DNA of 64,000 nt from Chloroflexota bacterium (lineage in GTDB: Bacteria; Chloroflexota; UBA6077; JACCZL01). Positions within the stretch are counted from its first letter, which is position 1, and every line of letters starts with the position of its first letter. The notes beneath the pieces are model-generated. The model was not told where the DNA came from. It saw nothing but the letters and a program-made list of their open reading frames with translations, and ran no database searches. A program made the position numbers and the translations under genes. Positions 25,838 through 33,723 of this stretch are shown one piece after another. The stretch is taken from the NCBI GenBank assembly GCA_020850535.1, contig JADZEM010000015.1, forward strand, positions 1-64,000, given 5' to 3'.

Positions 25838-27157
25838 GTGTCGGGCAGCGAGAATCAACGGCAGGCTACACTCAGCCTGATCGTGCCCGCGGTCATGCTG
25901 GCGGTGGTGAGCGGCTTGCTGCTCCTCGGCCTGCTGGCCGGCCCTGACCCAGTATCCGCGGCGCCCCGCGTCGAGCAGATCGCTGCCGCCGAGAGCGAGC
26001 AAGCGGACGTCGACGACGACGAGCTTGTCGCGCCCGTCGCGCTGCCGCCGACCGAAGCGCCGGTCGTCTCAGTCCCGGTTGCGGCCGCCGTTCGGACGCC
26101 AGCGCCGGCGACGCCAGCGACTCCGCCCCCCACGCCCACGCCGACCTGGAGCGGCCCGCCCACGTTCACGTTTGTCGCGCTGGGGGTCGATCAGCGAAAC
26201 GACCGCGAGATCCCCCGCACCGACACCATCATGATCGGGCGAGTGGACCTGCGTGGCCCGTATGTGACGGTCGTCTCGGTCCCGCGCGATCTGCTGGTAG
26301 ACATCCCGGGCTACGGCAAGGACCGCATCAACGCCGCCTACGTCTACGGCGAGCAGTTCAAGGAGCCGGGCGGCGGCATCGGGCTGCTGCAGCGCACGAT
26401 CCAGAAGAGCTTCGGCATCCAGATCGACCACTTCGGGATTGTGGACTTCCAGTGCTTCCGCACGGCCGTCGATTCGGTCGGCGGGGTCACGGTGAACGTG
26501 CCCCGCGCCATCGTCGATCCGAAGTACCCGACCGAGGACTACGGCACCAAGATCGTCAAGTTCGATCCCGGTATCCAGGTGATGGACGGCGAGCGCGCCC
26601 TGGAGTACGCCCGCACGCGCTACGCCGACAACGATTTCCAGCGCATGCAGCGCCAGCAGTCGATCATCTCCGCCATGCGCGAGCAGATGCTCCAGGTGCG
26701 CTCGCTGCCGGCCATCCCGACGCTGCTCACCGGCTGCCGCAACATGCGGAGCGATCTCGGCTGGCGCGAGTACCTGAACCTCGCCACCAGCCTCCGCAGC
26801 CTGGACAGCAAGAGCGTCTCGTTTTCCGCCATCAACGAGACGATGGTCGTGGATTCGGTGCTGCCGAACGGCGCGGCGGTCCTGCTGCCCCGCTGGGAGG
26901 TCATCCGCCCGATGATCGGCGAGCGATTCGGGACCGTGAGCGGACCAGCCCGCCCCACTGCTCCGAACGGCAGTACCGTTCGGCCCGGCGCGTCGCCCCA
27001 GCCGAATGCCTCACCGACGCCGTTCACCTCGCCGGCCCCGTTCGCCTCGCCACTCCCGGCCGCGACGCCCCAGGCCGGCTCGGTGGCGGACAGCCCGAAG
27101 GACATCCTCCCAGGCGACGCGCTGACGCCGGCCGTTCCCAACGCCCGACGCACCTGA
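25838..27157 (+). CDS. LytR-CpsA-Psr (LCP) family protein
   Basis: A 439-residue protein. It has a membrane anchor (about 12-36), a low-complexity stretch, and the LCP catalytic domain (about 105-300) with REIPRTDTIMIGRVD, VVSVPRDLLVDIPGYGKDRI, DSVGGVTVNVP and the Arg-rich ALEYARTRYADNDFQRMQRQ that contacts the polyprenyl pyrophosphate. LCP enzymes transfer polymers from lipid carriers to peptidoglycan. About 80 residues of Pro/Ser/Thr-rich tail follow. The GTG at 25838 is preferred because GGGGAGG is five bases upstream; in-frame GTG/ATG codons at 25811 and 25814 are alternatives. Confidence 0.85.
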   Translation: MSGSENQRQATLSLIVPAVMLAVVSGLLLLGLLAGPDPVSAAPRVEQIAAAESEQADVDDDELVAPVALPPTEAPVVSVPVAAAVRTPAPATPATPPPTPTPTWSGPPTFTFVALGVDQRNDREIPRTDTIMIGRVDLRGPYVTVVSVPRDLLVDIPGYGKDRINAAYVYGEQFKEPGGGIGLLQRTIQKSFGIQIDHFGIVDFQCFRTAVDSVGGVTVNVPRAIVDPKYPTEDYGTKIVKFDPGIQVMDGERALEYARTRYADNDFQRMQRQQSIISAMREQMLQVRSLPAIPTLLTGCRNMRSDLGWREYLNLATSLRSLDSKSVSFSAINETMVVDSVLPNGAAVLLPRWEVIRPMIGERFGTVSGPARPTAPNGSTVRPGASPQPNASPTPFTSPAPFASPLPAATPQAGSVADSPKDILPGDALTPAVPNARRT

Positions 27158-27179
27158 CGCCGCCGGCTGGCTCTGACAG

Positions 27180-27287
27180 CAGGGCAATCGCATGTGCGCT
27201 GGTGTTCCCAACCTACCATCCAACGAGTGGTCGGGGACTGAAGTCCCCGACGAGGCCGCACGGCGTGCTCATCATGCAATCGCCCTG
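27180..27287. mobile_element. MITE-like element, copy C, with 10-bp target duplication
   Basis: The 108-bp element has ends CAGGGCAATCGCATG (27180-27194) and CATGCAATCGCCCTG (27273-27287), with the core GGGGACTGAAGTCCCC. It is flanked by a direct repeat GCTCTGACAG at 27170-27179 and 27288-27297, as expected after a transposition event. It lies 22 bases after the LCP stop codon. No transposase is present in the window. Confidence 0.85.
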
Positions 27288-27422
27288 GCTCTGACAGACT
27301 CCGGCTGGCCCCGGACGGTGCTGCCGACCACAATATCCCGGGCGAGCCTCGCGACACGCGCGAGCAGGCGCATCGGCGGCTGGCCGGCCACGACCAGCGC
27401 CACTCTGCCCCCGGGAGCGCCG

Positions 27423-29411
27423 ATGTCTACCAGCCAGCGACGACCGATCTCCGCCGAAGACCTTGCCGCGCTCGTGCTCATCGACAGCCCACGCCTGTCA
27501 CCGGATGGCACGATCGTCACGTTCACCCGCACGACGACCGAGCTTGCCGAGCGCTGCTACCGCTCGGCCATCTGGAGCGTGCCGTACGACGGCGGCGAGC
27601 CGCGCCAACTGACCAGCGGCACCAGCCGCGAGCGCTCGGCGCGCTGGTCGCCAGACGGCCGCTGGCTCGCGTTCATCGCGGACCGCGACGGCGAGAAGGG
27701 CCAGCTCTACGTGCTGCCGACCGGCGGCGGCGAGGCCCGCGCCGTCACCAGCAAGCTCGCCGGCATCGGTGGCGTGGCCTGGAGTCCGGACAGCGCTCGG
27801 CTGGCGTTCACGGCGCGGGTGCGGCCGGCGGATCAGCCGTCGATCCTGAACAGCCCCGACACGCCCGTCTTCCGCGAGATCCGCCGCATCAAACACCGCT
27901 CGGACGGGACCGGCCTGCTCGACGGTCGGGCGCACCTGTTCGTGGTCGAACGCGATGGCGTGGCCGGGAGCGACGGCGCAGCGGCTTCCCAGATCACGGA
28001 TGGCGACTGGGATGACAGCACGCCAGCCTGGTCGCCGGACGGCCGGAGCATCGCGTTCGCGTCGAACCGCTCCCCCGATCGCGATTGGAACGACGTGTCT
28101 GACATCTACGTCGTACCGGCCGCTGGCGGCGAGGCCCGGCTGCTGACGGACGGCGGCCATGCGTTGAGCGCGCCAGCCTTCTCGCCAGACGGTCAGACCG
28201 TCGCCTGCCTGGGTCGGACGCTCGACGCGCCGGCCGGCGCAAATGTCGACCTTTGGACCGTCCCGGCGGCGGGCGGCGCACCGCGCTGTCTCACGGCCGG
28301 CCTCGACATCTCCATCGGCAGCGACGTGCTGTCAGATGTGCGCGGCGGGCACCTCGTGCTGGCCCCGATCTGGACGCCGGACAGTCAGCATCTGCGGTTC
28401 CTGGTCTCGGAGCGTGGCAACGTCACCCTGCAAGAGATCGGCGTGGACGGCGGCTCGCTCCGGCAGATCGCCGGCGGCGACCGTGTGCTGCTCGACGCGG
28501 ATGGCGACGGCGAGCGGATCGTCTTCGCCGCCAGCACGCCGACGAACCCGGGCGATCTCTACACGATCTCCGCAGACGGCAGCGCCGAGCGGCAGATCAC
28601 CAGTCTGAATGACGACCTGCTGGCCTCACTGGCACTGTCGGAGCCGGAGCACCTGGAGTTCACTGGCGCGGACGGGCAGGCTGTTGAAGGGTGGTTCCTG
28701 CCCGGGCGCGGCGAAGGCCGGCGCCCGCTCGTGCTGGAGATCCACGGCGGGCCACACTCGCTCTACGGCAACGCCTTCTTCCACGAGTTCCAGTTGCTCG
28801 CTGCCGAGGGCTACCACGTCCTCTACACCAACCCACGCGGCAGCAAGGGGTACGGCGAGACGTTCTGCTCGGAGATCGCCGGAGCCTGGGGCGACCTCGA
28901 CTATCGAGACCTGATGGCGGCGGTTGACCTGATCGTGCAGCGGCCGGATGTGGATGCATCGCGGCTCGGCGTGGCTGGCGGCAGCTACGGCGGCTACATG
29001 ACGAACTGGATCATCGGACACACCGACCGCTTCAAGGCCGCCGTGACGATGCGCTGCCTCTCCAACTTCGTGTCGTTCTACGGCACCAGCGACATCGGAC
29101 CGTGGTTCGGCGAGCGCGAACTTGAGGGGTCGCCACGCGATCGACTGATGCGCTACTGGGACCGCTCGCCGTTGGCGCACGTCGAGCAAGTGACCACGCC
29201 CGTGCTCATCCTGCACGGGGAACAGGATCTGCGCTGTCCCATCGAGCAGGCCGAGCAGTGGTTTGTCTCGCTGCGGCGGCTCGGCAAGACGGCCGAGTTC
29301 GTGCGCTTCCCCGACGAGAGCCACGACATGTCGCGGAGCGGTCGGCCGGACCGCCGTCAGGTGCGGCTGCAGCGGATCGTGGGCTGGTTCAAGGAGTATC
29401 TTGGGTCGTAG
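27423..29411 (+). CDS. S9 family prolyl oligopeptidase-type peptidase
   Basis: A 662-residue protein. The N-terminal half is a seven-bladed WD40-like propeller with repeated WSPDGRWLAF-type units. The C-terminal alpha/beta hydrolase (about 410-660) has nucleophile Ser in GVAGGSYGGYMTNW, Asp in LILHGEQDLRCPIEQ and His in FPDESHDMSRSG. It fits acylaminoacyl-peptidase/dipeptidyl peptidase enzymes acting on short peptides. The start is the ATG at 27423 (MSTSQRRPISAEDL). Its last two sense codons and stop are supplied by the first unit of a heptamer repeat array. Confidence 0.85.
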   Translation: MSTSQRRPISAEDLAALVLIDSPRLSPDGTIVTFTRTTTELAERCYRSAIWSVPYDGGEPRQLTSGTSRERSARWSPDGRWLAFIADRDGEKGQLYVLPTGGGEARAVTSKLAGIGGVAWSPDSARLAFTARVRPADQPSILNSPDTPVFREIRRIKHRSDGTGLLDGRAHLFVVERDGVAGSDGAAASQITDGDWDDSTPAWSPDGRSIAFASNRSPDRDWNDVSDIYVVPAAGGEARLLTDGGHALSAPAFSPDGQTVACLGRTLDAPAGANVDLWTVPAAGGAPRCLTAGLDISIGSDVLSDVRGGHLVLAPIWTPDSQHLRFLVSERGNVTLQEIGVDGGSLRQIAGGDRVLLDADGDGERIVFAASTPTNPGDLYTISADGSAERQITSLNDDLLASLALSEPEHLEFTGADGQAVEGWFLPGRGEGRRPLVLEIHGGPHSLYGNAFFHEFQLLAAEGYHVLYTNPRGSKGYGETFCSEIAGAWGDLDYRDLMAAVDLIVQRPDVDASRLGVAGGSYGGYMTNWIIGHTDRFKAAVTMRCLSNFVSFYGTSDIGPWFGERELEGSPRDRLMRYWDRSPLAHVEQVTTPVLILHGEQDLRCPIEQAEQWFVSLRRLGKTAEFVRFPDESHDMSRSGRPDRRQVRLQRIVGWFKEYLGS

Positions 29412-29459
29412 GTCGTAGGTCGTAGGTCGTGGGTCGTGGGTCGTGGGTCGTGGGTCGTG
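29404..29459. repeat. Tandem heptamer array GGTCGTA x3, GGTCGTG x5
   Basis: Eight perfect 7-bp units in tandem. The first unit contains the TAG stop of the S9 peptidase gene (29409-29411). Inverted copies of the heptamer lie at 29700-29757, so the two arrays could pair across about 240 bp. Confidence 0.9.
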
Positions 29460-29514
29460 GAAAGGAACTGGCAAATAGACGATGCGGTTTTAGTGCATCA
29501 TTGCGAGTTTCCAT

Positions 29515-29678
29515 GTCATCCTGAGCGCAGCGAAGGATCTCACCCGCTGACCGTCTACGTGTGCGCCATCTGCCCACCATCAGCATCAACTTGCCCGCTG
29601 ACGCGAACGTCGACGGTCAGCGGGTGACGCGGACGTTGACGGTCAGCGGGTGAGGTCCTTCGCTGCGCTCAGGATGAC
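29515..29678. repeat. Palindromic repeat element (GTCATCCTGAG...CAGGATGAC)
   Basis: A 164-bp relative of the 10193-10330 element. Its ends, GTCATCCTGAGCGCAGCGAA and the complementary GCGCTCAGGATGAC, form a long stem. The interior again holds units of GACGGTCAGCGGGTGACG. It is nested between the two heptamer arrays. Confidence 0.8.
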
Positions 29679-29699
29679 AACTGCGACTTGCATGCTTTC

Positions 29700-29757
29700 A
29701 CCCACGACCTACGACCTATTCCCCTCGACCTACGACCTATTCCCCTCGACCTACGAC
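29700..29757. repeat. Inverted heptamer array (ACGACCT units)
   Basis: Contains ACGACCTACGACCTATTCCC and two further CTCGACCTACGAC units, inverted relative to 29404-29459. Together with that array and the element at 29515-29678 it fills the 365-bp gap between the S9 peptidase and GDPD genes; no gene is visible in the gap. Confidence 0.75.
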
Positions 29758-29776
29758 GCTGGTGACGGAGGAAACC

Positions 29777-30529
29777 ATGTGGCAACATCGGACGCCGGGG
29801 CGGCCCCGCGTCTTCGGTCATCGCGGCTCGATGGGCTACGCGCCCGAGAACACGTTCGCCTCGTTTGAGCTGGCCGTCCAGCAGGGCGTGGACGCCATCG
29901 AGCTGGACGTTCACCTGACCACGGATGGCGAGGTCGTCGTCATCCACGATGCGCTGCTCGACCGAACGGCCGGCGGCAGCGGCCTCGTCGGCGAGAAGAC
30001 CCTGGCAGAGCTGCGGACGCTCGACGCCGGCGCGCACTTCGGGCCGCGGTTCGCCGGGCAGCGCATCCCGACGCTCGGCGAGGTGCTGGCCTGGGCGCGC
30101 GGCAAGGTCGTGCTCGACGTGGAGATCAAGGGCGGCCCGTGGCCGTATCCGGGTCTGGAAGAGAAGGTCGTCGGGCTGATCCGAGAACACGAGATGCAGG
30201 ATCAGACCATCGTGATCTCGTTCGACCATCCGACGTCGGCGCGCGTCAAAGCGCTGGCGCCGGAGGTCGCGACCGGCACGCTCTGGAGCTGTCGGCCCAT
30301 CGATCCGGTGGCGGTGGCGCAGGCGGCGGGCGCCAACGCGATCCTGCCATTCTGGGCCTACTGCGATCAGGAGACGGTTGACAGGGCGCACGCCGCCGGC
30401 CTGAGCGTCCATCCGTGGGCCACATCGGAGCCGCGCGTCGTCGAGCGCCTGATTGCGATGGGCGTGGACTCGATCTGCAGCAATCACCCCGACCTCGTTG
30501 TCGGCGCGCTGCAGCGCGCCGGCGGCTAG
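29777..30529 (+). CDS. Glycerophosphodiester phosphodiesterase (GDPD family)
   Basis: A 250-residue barrel protein with the GDPD signature: FGHRGSMGYAPENTFASFE (catalytic His and metal Glu), AIELDVHLTTDGEVVVIHDA (metal Glu/Asp and second His), LDVEIKGG and the C-terminal GVDSICSNHPDL. It cleaves glycerophosphodiesters to glycerol-3-phosphate and an alcohol. No signal peptide, so cytoplasmic. The ATG at 29777 has GGAGG nine bases before it; a GTG at 29762 is in frame but lacks a site. Confidence 0.85.
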   Translation: MWQHRTPGRPRVFGHRGSMGYAPENTFASFELAVQQGVDAIELDVHLTTDGEVVVIHDALLDRTAGGSGLVGEKTLAELRTLDAGAHFGPRFAGQRIPTLGEVLAWARGKVVLDVEIKGGPWPYPGLEEKVVGLIREHEMQDQTIVISFDHPTSARVKALAPEVATGTLWSCRPIDPVAVAQAAGANAILPFWAYCDQETVDRAHAAGLSVHPWATSEPRVVERLIAMGVDSICSNHPDLVVGALQRAGG

Positions 30530-30584
30530 CGGGAGCGACGCAGGCCGGAAACGGGGTGCTGCCCCCCCTGCCTGACCGATTCAG

Positions 30585-30806
30585 CTAGGCAATCGCCCAG
30601 CGGGTCGGCAGGTAGGCCGAGGCGCGGCAGCGGCGGCGCACGGACTGCCAGCAGGAGCGGCAGAGGTACCCAAGCCCGTCGGGCGATGGCAGCGGCACGC
30701 GCTCCTCATGGCCCGTGCCGATGAAGATCTCGCACTCGCGGCACTTCACGGTCGAATGAAACTGACTGACCATCTGGGGGTGGTTTCGGATCAGGCGTTC
30801 GGCCAT
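30585..30806 (-). CDS. Small C4 zinc-ribbon-like protein
   Basis: A 73-residue protein with two Cys pairs, VKCRECEIF (about residue 22) and YLCRSCWQS (about 49), 25-27 residues apart, suggesting a zinc knuckle, and a basic C-terminus (SVRRRCRAS). Function unknown. The ATG lies one base after the stop of the 26-residue peptide gene, indicating translational coupling. A frame extension upstream over the peptide gene is rejected. Third gene of a micro-operon. Confidence 0.6.
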   Translation of the reverse strand: MAERLIRNHPQMVSQFHSTVKCRECEIFIGTGHEERVPLPSPDGLGYLCRSCWQSVRRRCRASAYLPTRWAIA

Positions 30807-30807
30807 G

Positions 30808-30888
30808 TCAGGCGTTGCCTCCGACAAACCCGTGCAACAGGGCCACGGCACATGCCAGCCCGAGAACGATGACGGCCAGGTCAAGCAT
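30808..30888 (-). CDS. 26-residue single-helix membrane peptide
   Basis: MLDLAVIVLGLACAVALLHG plus six residues: almost entirely one hydrophobic helix. GGAGGT lies six bases before the ATG, which is strong support for real translation. It resembles in size and character small membrane subunits such as KdpF or CydX, but no partner complex is nearby. It overlaps nothing and is coupled to the zinc-ribbon gene. Confidence 0.55.
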   Translation of the reverse strand: MLDLAVIVLGLACAVALLHGFVGGNA

Positions 30889-30970
30889 CGCCTACCTCCA
30901 ATCACCACGAGTCAGCGTCATTGTCTCGCGGTTCCCCAGGGGTCACAATCGATTCGCGATCACAGTCCTG

Positions 30971-31063
30971 TCACAGCGAGGACTGCCGCCCGCCGACGAC
31001 GAACATCTGGGCGACGGCGACCGAGAAACCGATCCCGAGCAAGACGAACCCGAACTCAACCAT
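30971..31063 (-). CDS. 30-residue single-helix membrane peptide
   Basis: Starts MVEFGFVLLGIGFSVAVAQM and ends with a short polar tail. It is one predicted membrane helix. GGTGGAG precedes the ATG by ten bases. It lies 82 bases upstream of the 26-residue peptide gene on the same strand. The 276-bp stretch from 31064 to dnaX has no further gene that I can support. Confidence 0.5.
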   Translation of the reverse strand: MVEFGFVLLGIGFSVAVAQMFVVGGRQSSL

Positions 31064-31327
31064 GCGCTGACGACTCCACCGACTGTGAGATCGCGGGCCA
31101 CGTGTCTTCGTGGTGCGAGGATCGTACGTGTCGATGCATCACATCGCCGTCACGCGGGGCGTCAGAAGTCTCTCGGAGGAATAACAGCCGCGTGATCCGG
31201 CCGAGACTCCGCTGTGCCAACGGGCCAGCGTGCCGCCGCCTGCATGCGCCAACCCAGTCTGTCAGGTCTGCCCGTTTCGACCCCACTCGCGCCGGCCGGT
31301 TTCGCCAGGGCCGCCCAGGCGCCTGCC

Positions 31328-31333
31328 TATAAT
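31328..31333 (+). promoter_or_regulatory. TATAAT -10 box for a leaderless dnaX transcript
   Basis: A perfect TATAAT is followed by six bases and the dnaX ATG, so the transcription start would coincide with the start codon. There is no Shine-Dalgarno sequence in the six-base gap. No good -35 is visible. Confidence 0.6.
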
Positions 31334-31339
31334 CGCAGC

Positions 31340-33613
31340 ATGGCCGACACGAGCGGACGCGCCCTCTATCTCGTCTGGCGGCCCCGTCGCTTTGACGAGG
31401 TCGTCGGGCAGCCGCATGTGGTCCGTACCATCCGGAACGCCGTCAAGCACGGCACCATCGCCCACGCCTACCTGTTCTCCGGCCCGCGTGGCACCGGCAA
31501 GACGACGATGGCGCGGCTCCTCTACAAGGCCGTCAACTGCCTGCAGCCAGTGGACGGCGGCCCCTGCGAAACCTGCTCGATCTGCACCGACGCCAACGAC
31601 GGCCGGGCGCTCGACCTCATCGAGATGGACGCCGCCTCGAACCGTGGCATCGACGACGTGCGCGACCTCCGCGAGAAGATCAACTATGCGCCGGCCGAGG
31701 CCCGCTACCGCGTCTACATCCTGGACGAAGCACACCAGTTGACCCAGGCGGCCTGGGACGCGCTTCTGAAGACGCTGGAGGAGCCGCCGCCCCACGCCAT
31801 CCTGGTGCTGGCGACGACCGAGTCACACAAGGTGCCGGCGACGGTCCTCTCGCGCTGCCAGCGCTTCGACTTCCACCGCCACACGGCCGTCAACATCCGC
31901 GACCGCCTCGCGACCATCGCCCACGACGAGGGCATCGAGGTCGAGGGGGCCGTGCTCTCCTGGCTGGCCCGCGCGGCGCGCGGCGGCATGCGCGACGCCA
32001 TCAGCCTGCTCGATCAGTTGCGCTCGTTCTGCGGCGACCGCATCGATGCCGACAGCGCCCGCGACGTGCTCGGGCTGGCCGGACTGGAGACGGTCCGCCC
32101 GTTCCTCGAAGCGATGCAGCAGGAACGGCCCGGCGACGCCCTCGAAGCGCTGAACGAGGCGCTCGACCGTGGCACCGACCTGCGCGTCTACCTCGGGGAC
32201 ACCCTCACCTACTTGCGCGCGCTGATGCTGCTCCGCTTCGGGGCCGTCGCGCCGTTGCGCGCGGAGCTGCCAGACGAAGAGGTGGCGTGGCTCGAGGAGT
32301 ACGCCACGGCCTGGGACGCCGGCCGACTCCGTCAACTGGTGGGCGGCTTTGGGGAGGCGCTGGCGAAGCTGCGCGACCCGGCCCAACTGTTGATTCAGGT
32401 CGAGCTGGTGGTCCTGGGGGGCGGCAGCGCAGCCCACGAGCCGGCCGCGCGGTCTGGCAGCGCACCCCTCCCGACGATGCCGCCACGACCGACGCCGACG
32501 TTCACGCCCGCCCGGAGCGGCCGGCCGGCGCCCGGGCAGCCAGCAGGCAGTCCTGCGCCGCAGCCACGGGAAGACCTCACCCCCCAGCCGGCCGCGACGA
32601 ACCTCACCCCACAGTCGGCCGCGAATCTCACGCCACAGCCGGCCGCGACGAACCTCACCCCACGGTCGGCCGCGAATCTCACGCCACAGCCGGCCACGAA
32701 CCTCACCCCACAGCCCCCTCTCCGCGTCGGAGAGGGGGAGCAGTCGCCGCCGCCAGCGCCCGCGCATCCGATGGCCGCCAACAGCGCCGTCGCCCGCCCG
32801 CCCCTCACCGTGCCTCCCGTGCGGCCCGACGACGACGATCCGCTGCCGGACCTGGACGATCTCGATCCGTACTACGGCGGCGAGCAGCCAGCGCGGCGGC
32901 CGGCCACCAGCGCACCGCCTGCAGCACCGGCAACCGCCCCGCCGATGTCAGCGCCGGCAGCCAGCACACCGTCGCAGACGCCCGCGCCGGCCGCCCCCGC
33001 TCCGACGAAGGACGACGAGTCGCGGCGCTCGAAGTGGGACGGCATGGGCGTCGGCGGCGGCACCGTCCGTGCCCACTGGGAGACGGACGAGGACGACGCT
33101 GCCGAGGCGAAGCGGGTCGTCGTCGATGCGCCCCCGCCGCCGCCACCACCGATCCGCCGGCCAGCCAGTGCGCCCGGCGGGGCAGCCACGCCCGCCGCAC
33201 CGGCGTCGGGAACGCCGACGCCGGCCGAGCCGGCCCTCGACTTCGCCGACCTGCGGAAGAGGTGGCCGACCATCCGCAACCAGATCTGGAGGAACGGCAT
33301 TGAGCGCGCCCCGTTCCTCTCGGCCGAGCTGGTTGGGGTGGAAGGCCGCTGCCTGGTCGTTCAGGCGAGCAGCGGGGCCCTCAACTTCGTGGCGAAGGAC
33401 GAGCAGAAGCGCGCGCTCCGAGGCCGGGTCATCGATCTGCTCGGGCGGGGCGCGGATATCCGCTTCGTCGACGACAAGACGCCCTACACGCCGCCACCCA
33501 GCTCGGCGGCGGCGGTCGTTCCGCCTGGACCCGCACTTCCCACGTCGGACCCGGTGATCCAGGCCGGTCTGCGGTTCTTCGGCGGGCCGATCGAGCGGCT
33601 GCCGGATGACTGA
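31340..33613 (+). CDS. dnaX: DNA polymerase III subunit gamma/tau
   Basis: A 757-residue clamp-loader ATPase. The Walker A is SGPRGTGKTTMARLLY, the zinc-binding cysteines are in GGPCETCSIC, the Walker B is VYILDEAHQL and the sensor-1/SRC motif is ATVLSRCQRFDF, all in the first 180 residues; lid and collar domains extend to about 370. A long low-complexity linker (about 380-630) contains a tandem LTPQPAATN-type repeat and Pro/Ala runs. The C-terminal 130 residues form a tau-like domain (WPTIRNQIWRNGIERAPFLS). It begins the dnaX-ybaB-recR recombination/replication group. Confidence 0.95.
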   Translation: MADTSGRALYLVWRPRRFDEVVGQPHVVRTIRNAVKHGTIAHAYLFSGPRGTGKTTMARLLYKAVNCLQPVDGGPCETCSICTDANDGRALDLIEMDAASNRGIDDVRDLREKINYAPAEARYRVYILDEAHQLTQAAWDALLKTLEEPPPHAILVLATTESHKVPATVLSRCQRFDFHRHTAVNIRDRLATIAHDEGIEVEGAVLSWLARAARGGMRDAISLLDQLRSFCGDRIDADSARDVLGLAGLETVRPFLEAMQQERPGDALEALNEALDRGTDLRVYLGDTLTYLRALMLLRFGAVAPLRAELPDEEVAWLEEYATAWDAGRLRQLVGGFGEALAKLRDPAQLLIQVELVVLGGGSAAHEPAARSGSAPLPTMPPRPTPTFTPARSGRPAPGQPAGSPAPQPREDLTPQPAATNLTPQSAANLTPQPAATNLTPRSAANLTPQPATNLTPQPPLRVGEGEQSPPPAPAHPMAANSAVARPPLTVPPVRPDDDDPLPDLDDLDPYYGGEQPARRPATSAPPAAPATAPPMSAPAASTPSQTPAPAAPAPTKDDESRRSKWDGMGVGGGTVRAHWETDEDDAAEAKRVVVDAPPPPPPPIRRPASAPGGAATPAAPASGTPTPAEPALDFADLRKRWPTIRNQIWRNGIERAPFLSAELVGVEGRCLVVQASSGALNFVAKDEQKRALRGRVIDLLGRGADIRFVDDKTPYTPPPSSAAAVVPPGPALPTSDPVIQAGLRFFGGPIERLPDD
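32573..32750. repeat. In-frame repeat array and REP-like hairpin inside dnaX
   Basis: Units of the form AACCTCACCCCACAG...GCCGCGA repeat about six times and are translated as LTPQPAATN / LTPQSAAN variants. The last unit runs into CCCCCTCTCC-GCGTC-GGAGAGGGGG, a perfect 10-bp hairpin at 32714-32738, which resembles intergenic palindromes of many Chloroflexota genomes. The open frame is kept throughout. Confidence 0.75.
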
Positions 33614-33670
33614 CGCGAACCCTCTGTCCAGGCCGGCGCATCGCAAATCGGGCGCGCCTCTCGAAGCCCC

Positions 33671-33679
33671 TGGTATCAT
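33671..33679 (+). promoter_or_regulatory. Candidate extended -10 for ybaB
   Basis: TGGTATCAT is an extended -10-like box 44 bases before the ybaB ATG. Transcription would start near 33686, giving a short leader with AAGGAGA as ribosome site. Confidence 0.45.
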
Positions 33680-33723
33680 GAAGCGGTCACACGAAGGCAG
33701 CTTCCTCGAAGGAGAACTCGGTC

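Noticed and set aside
29404-29757. CRISPR array
   Set aside because: Units are 7 bp without spacers, inverted on one side, and no cas gene is present.
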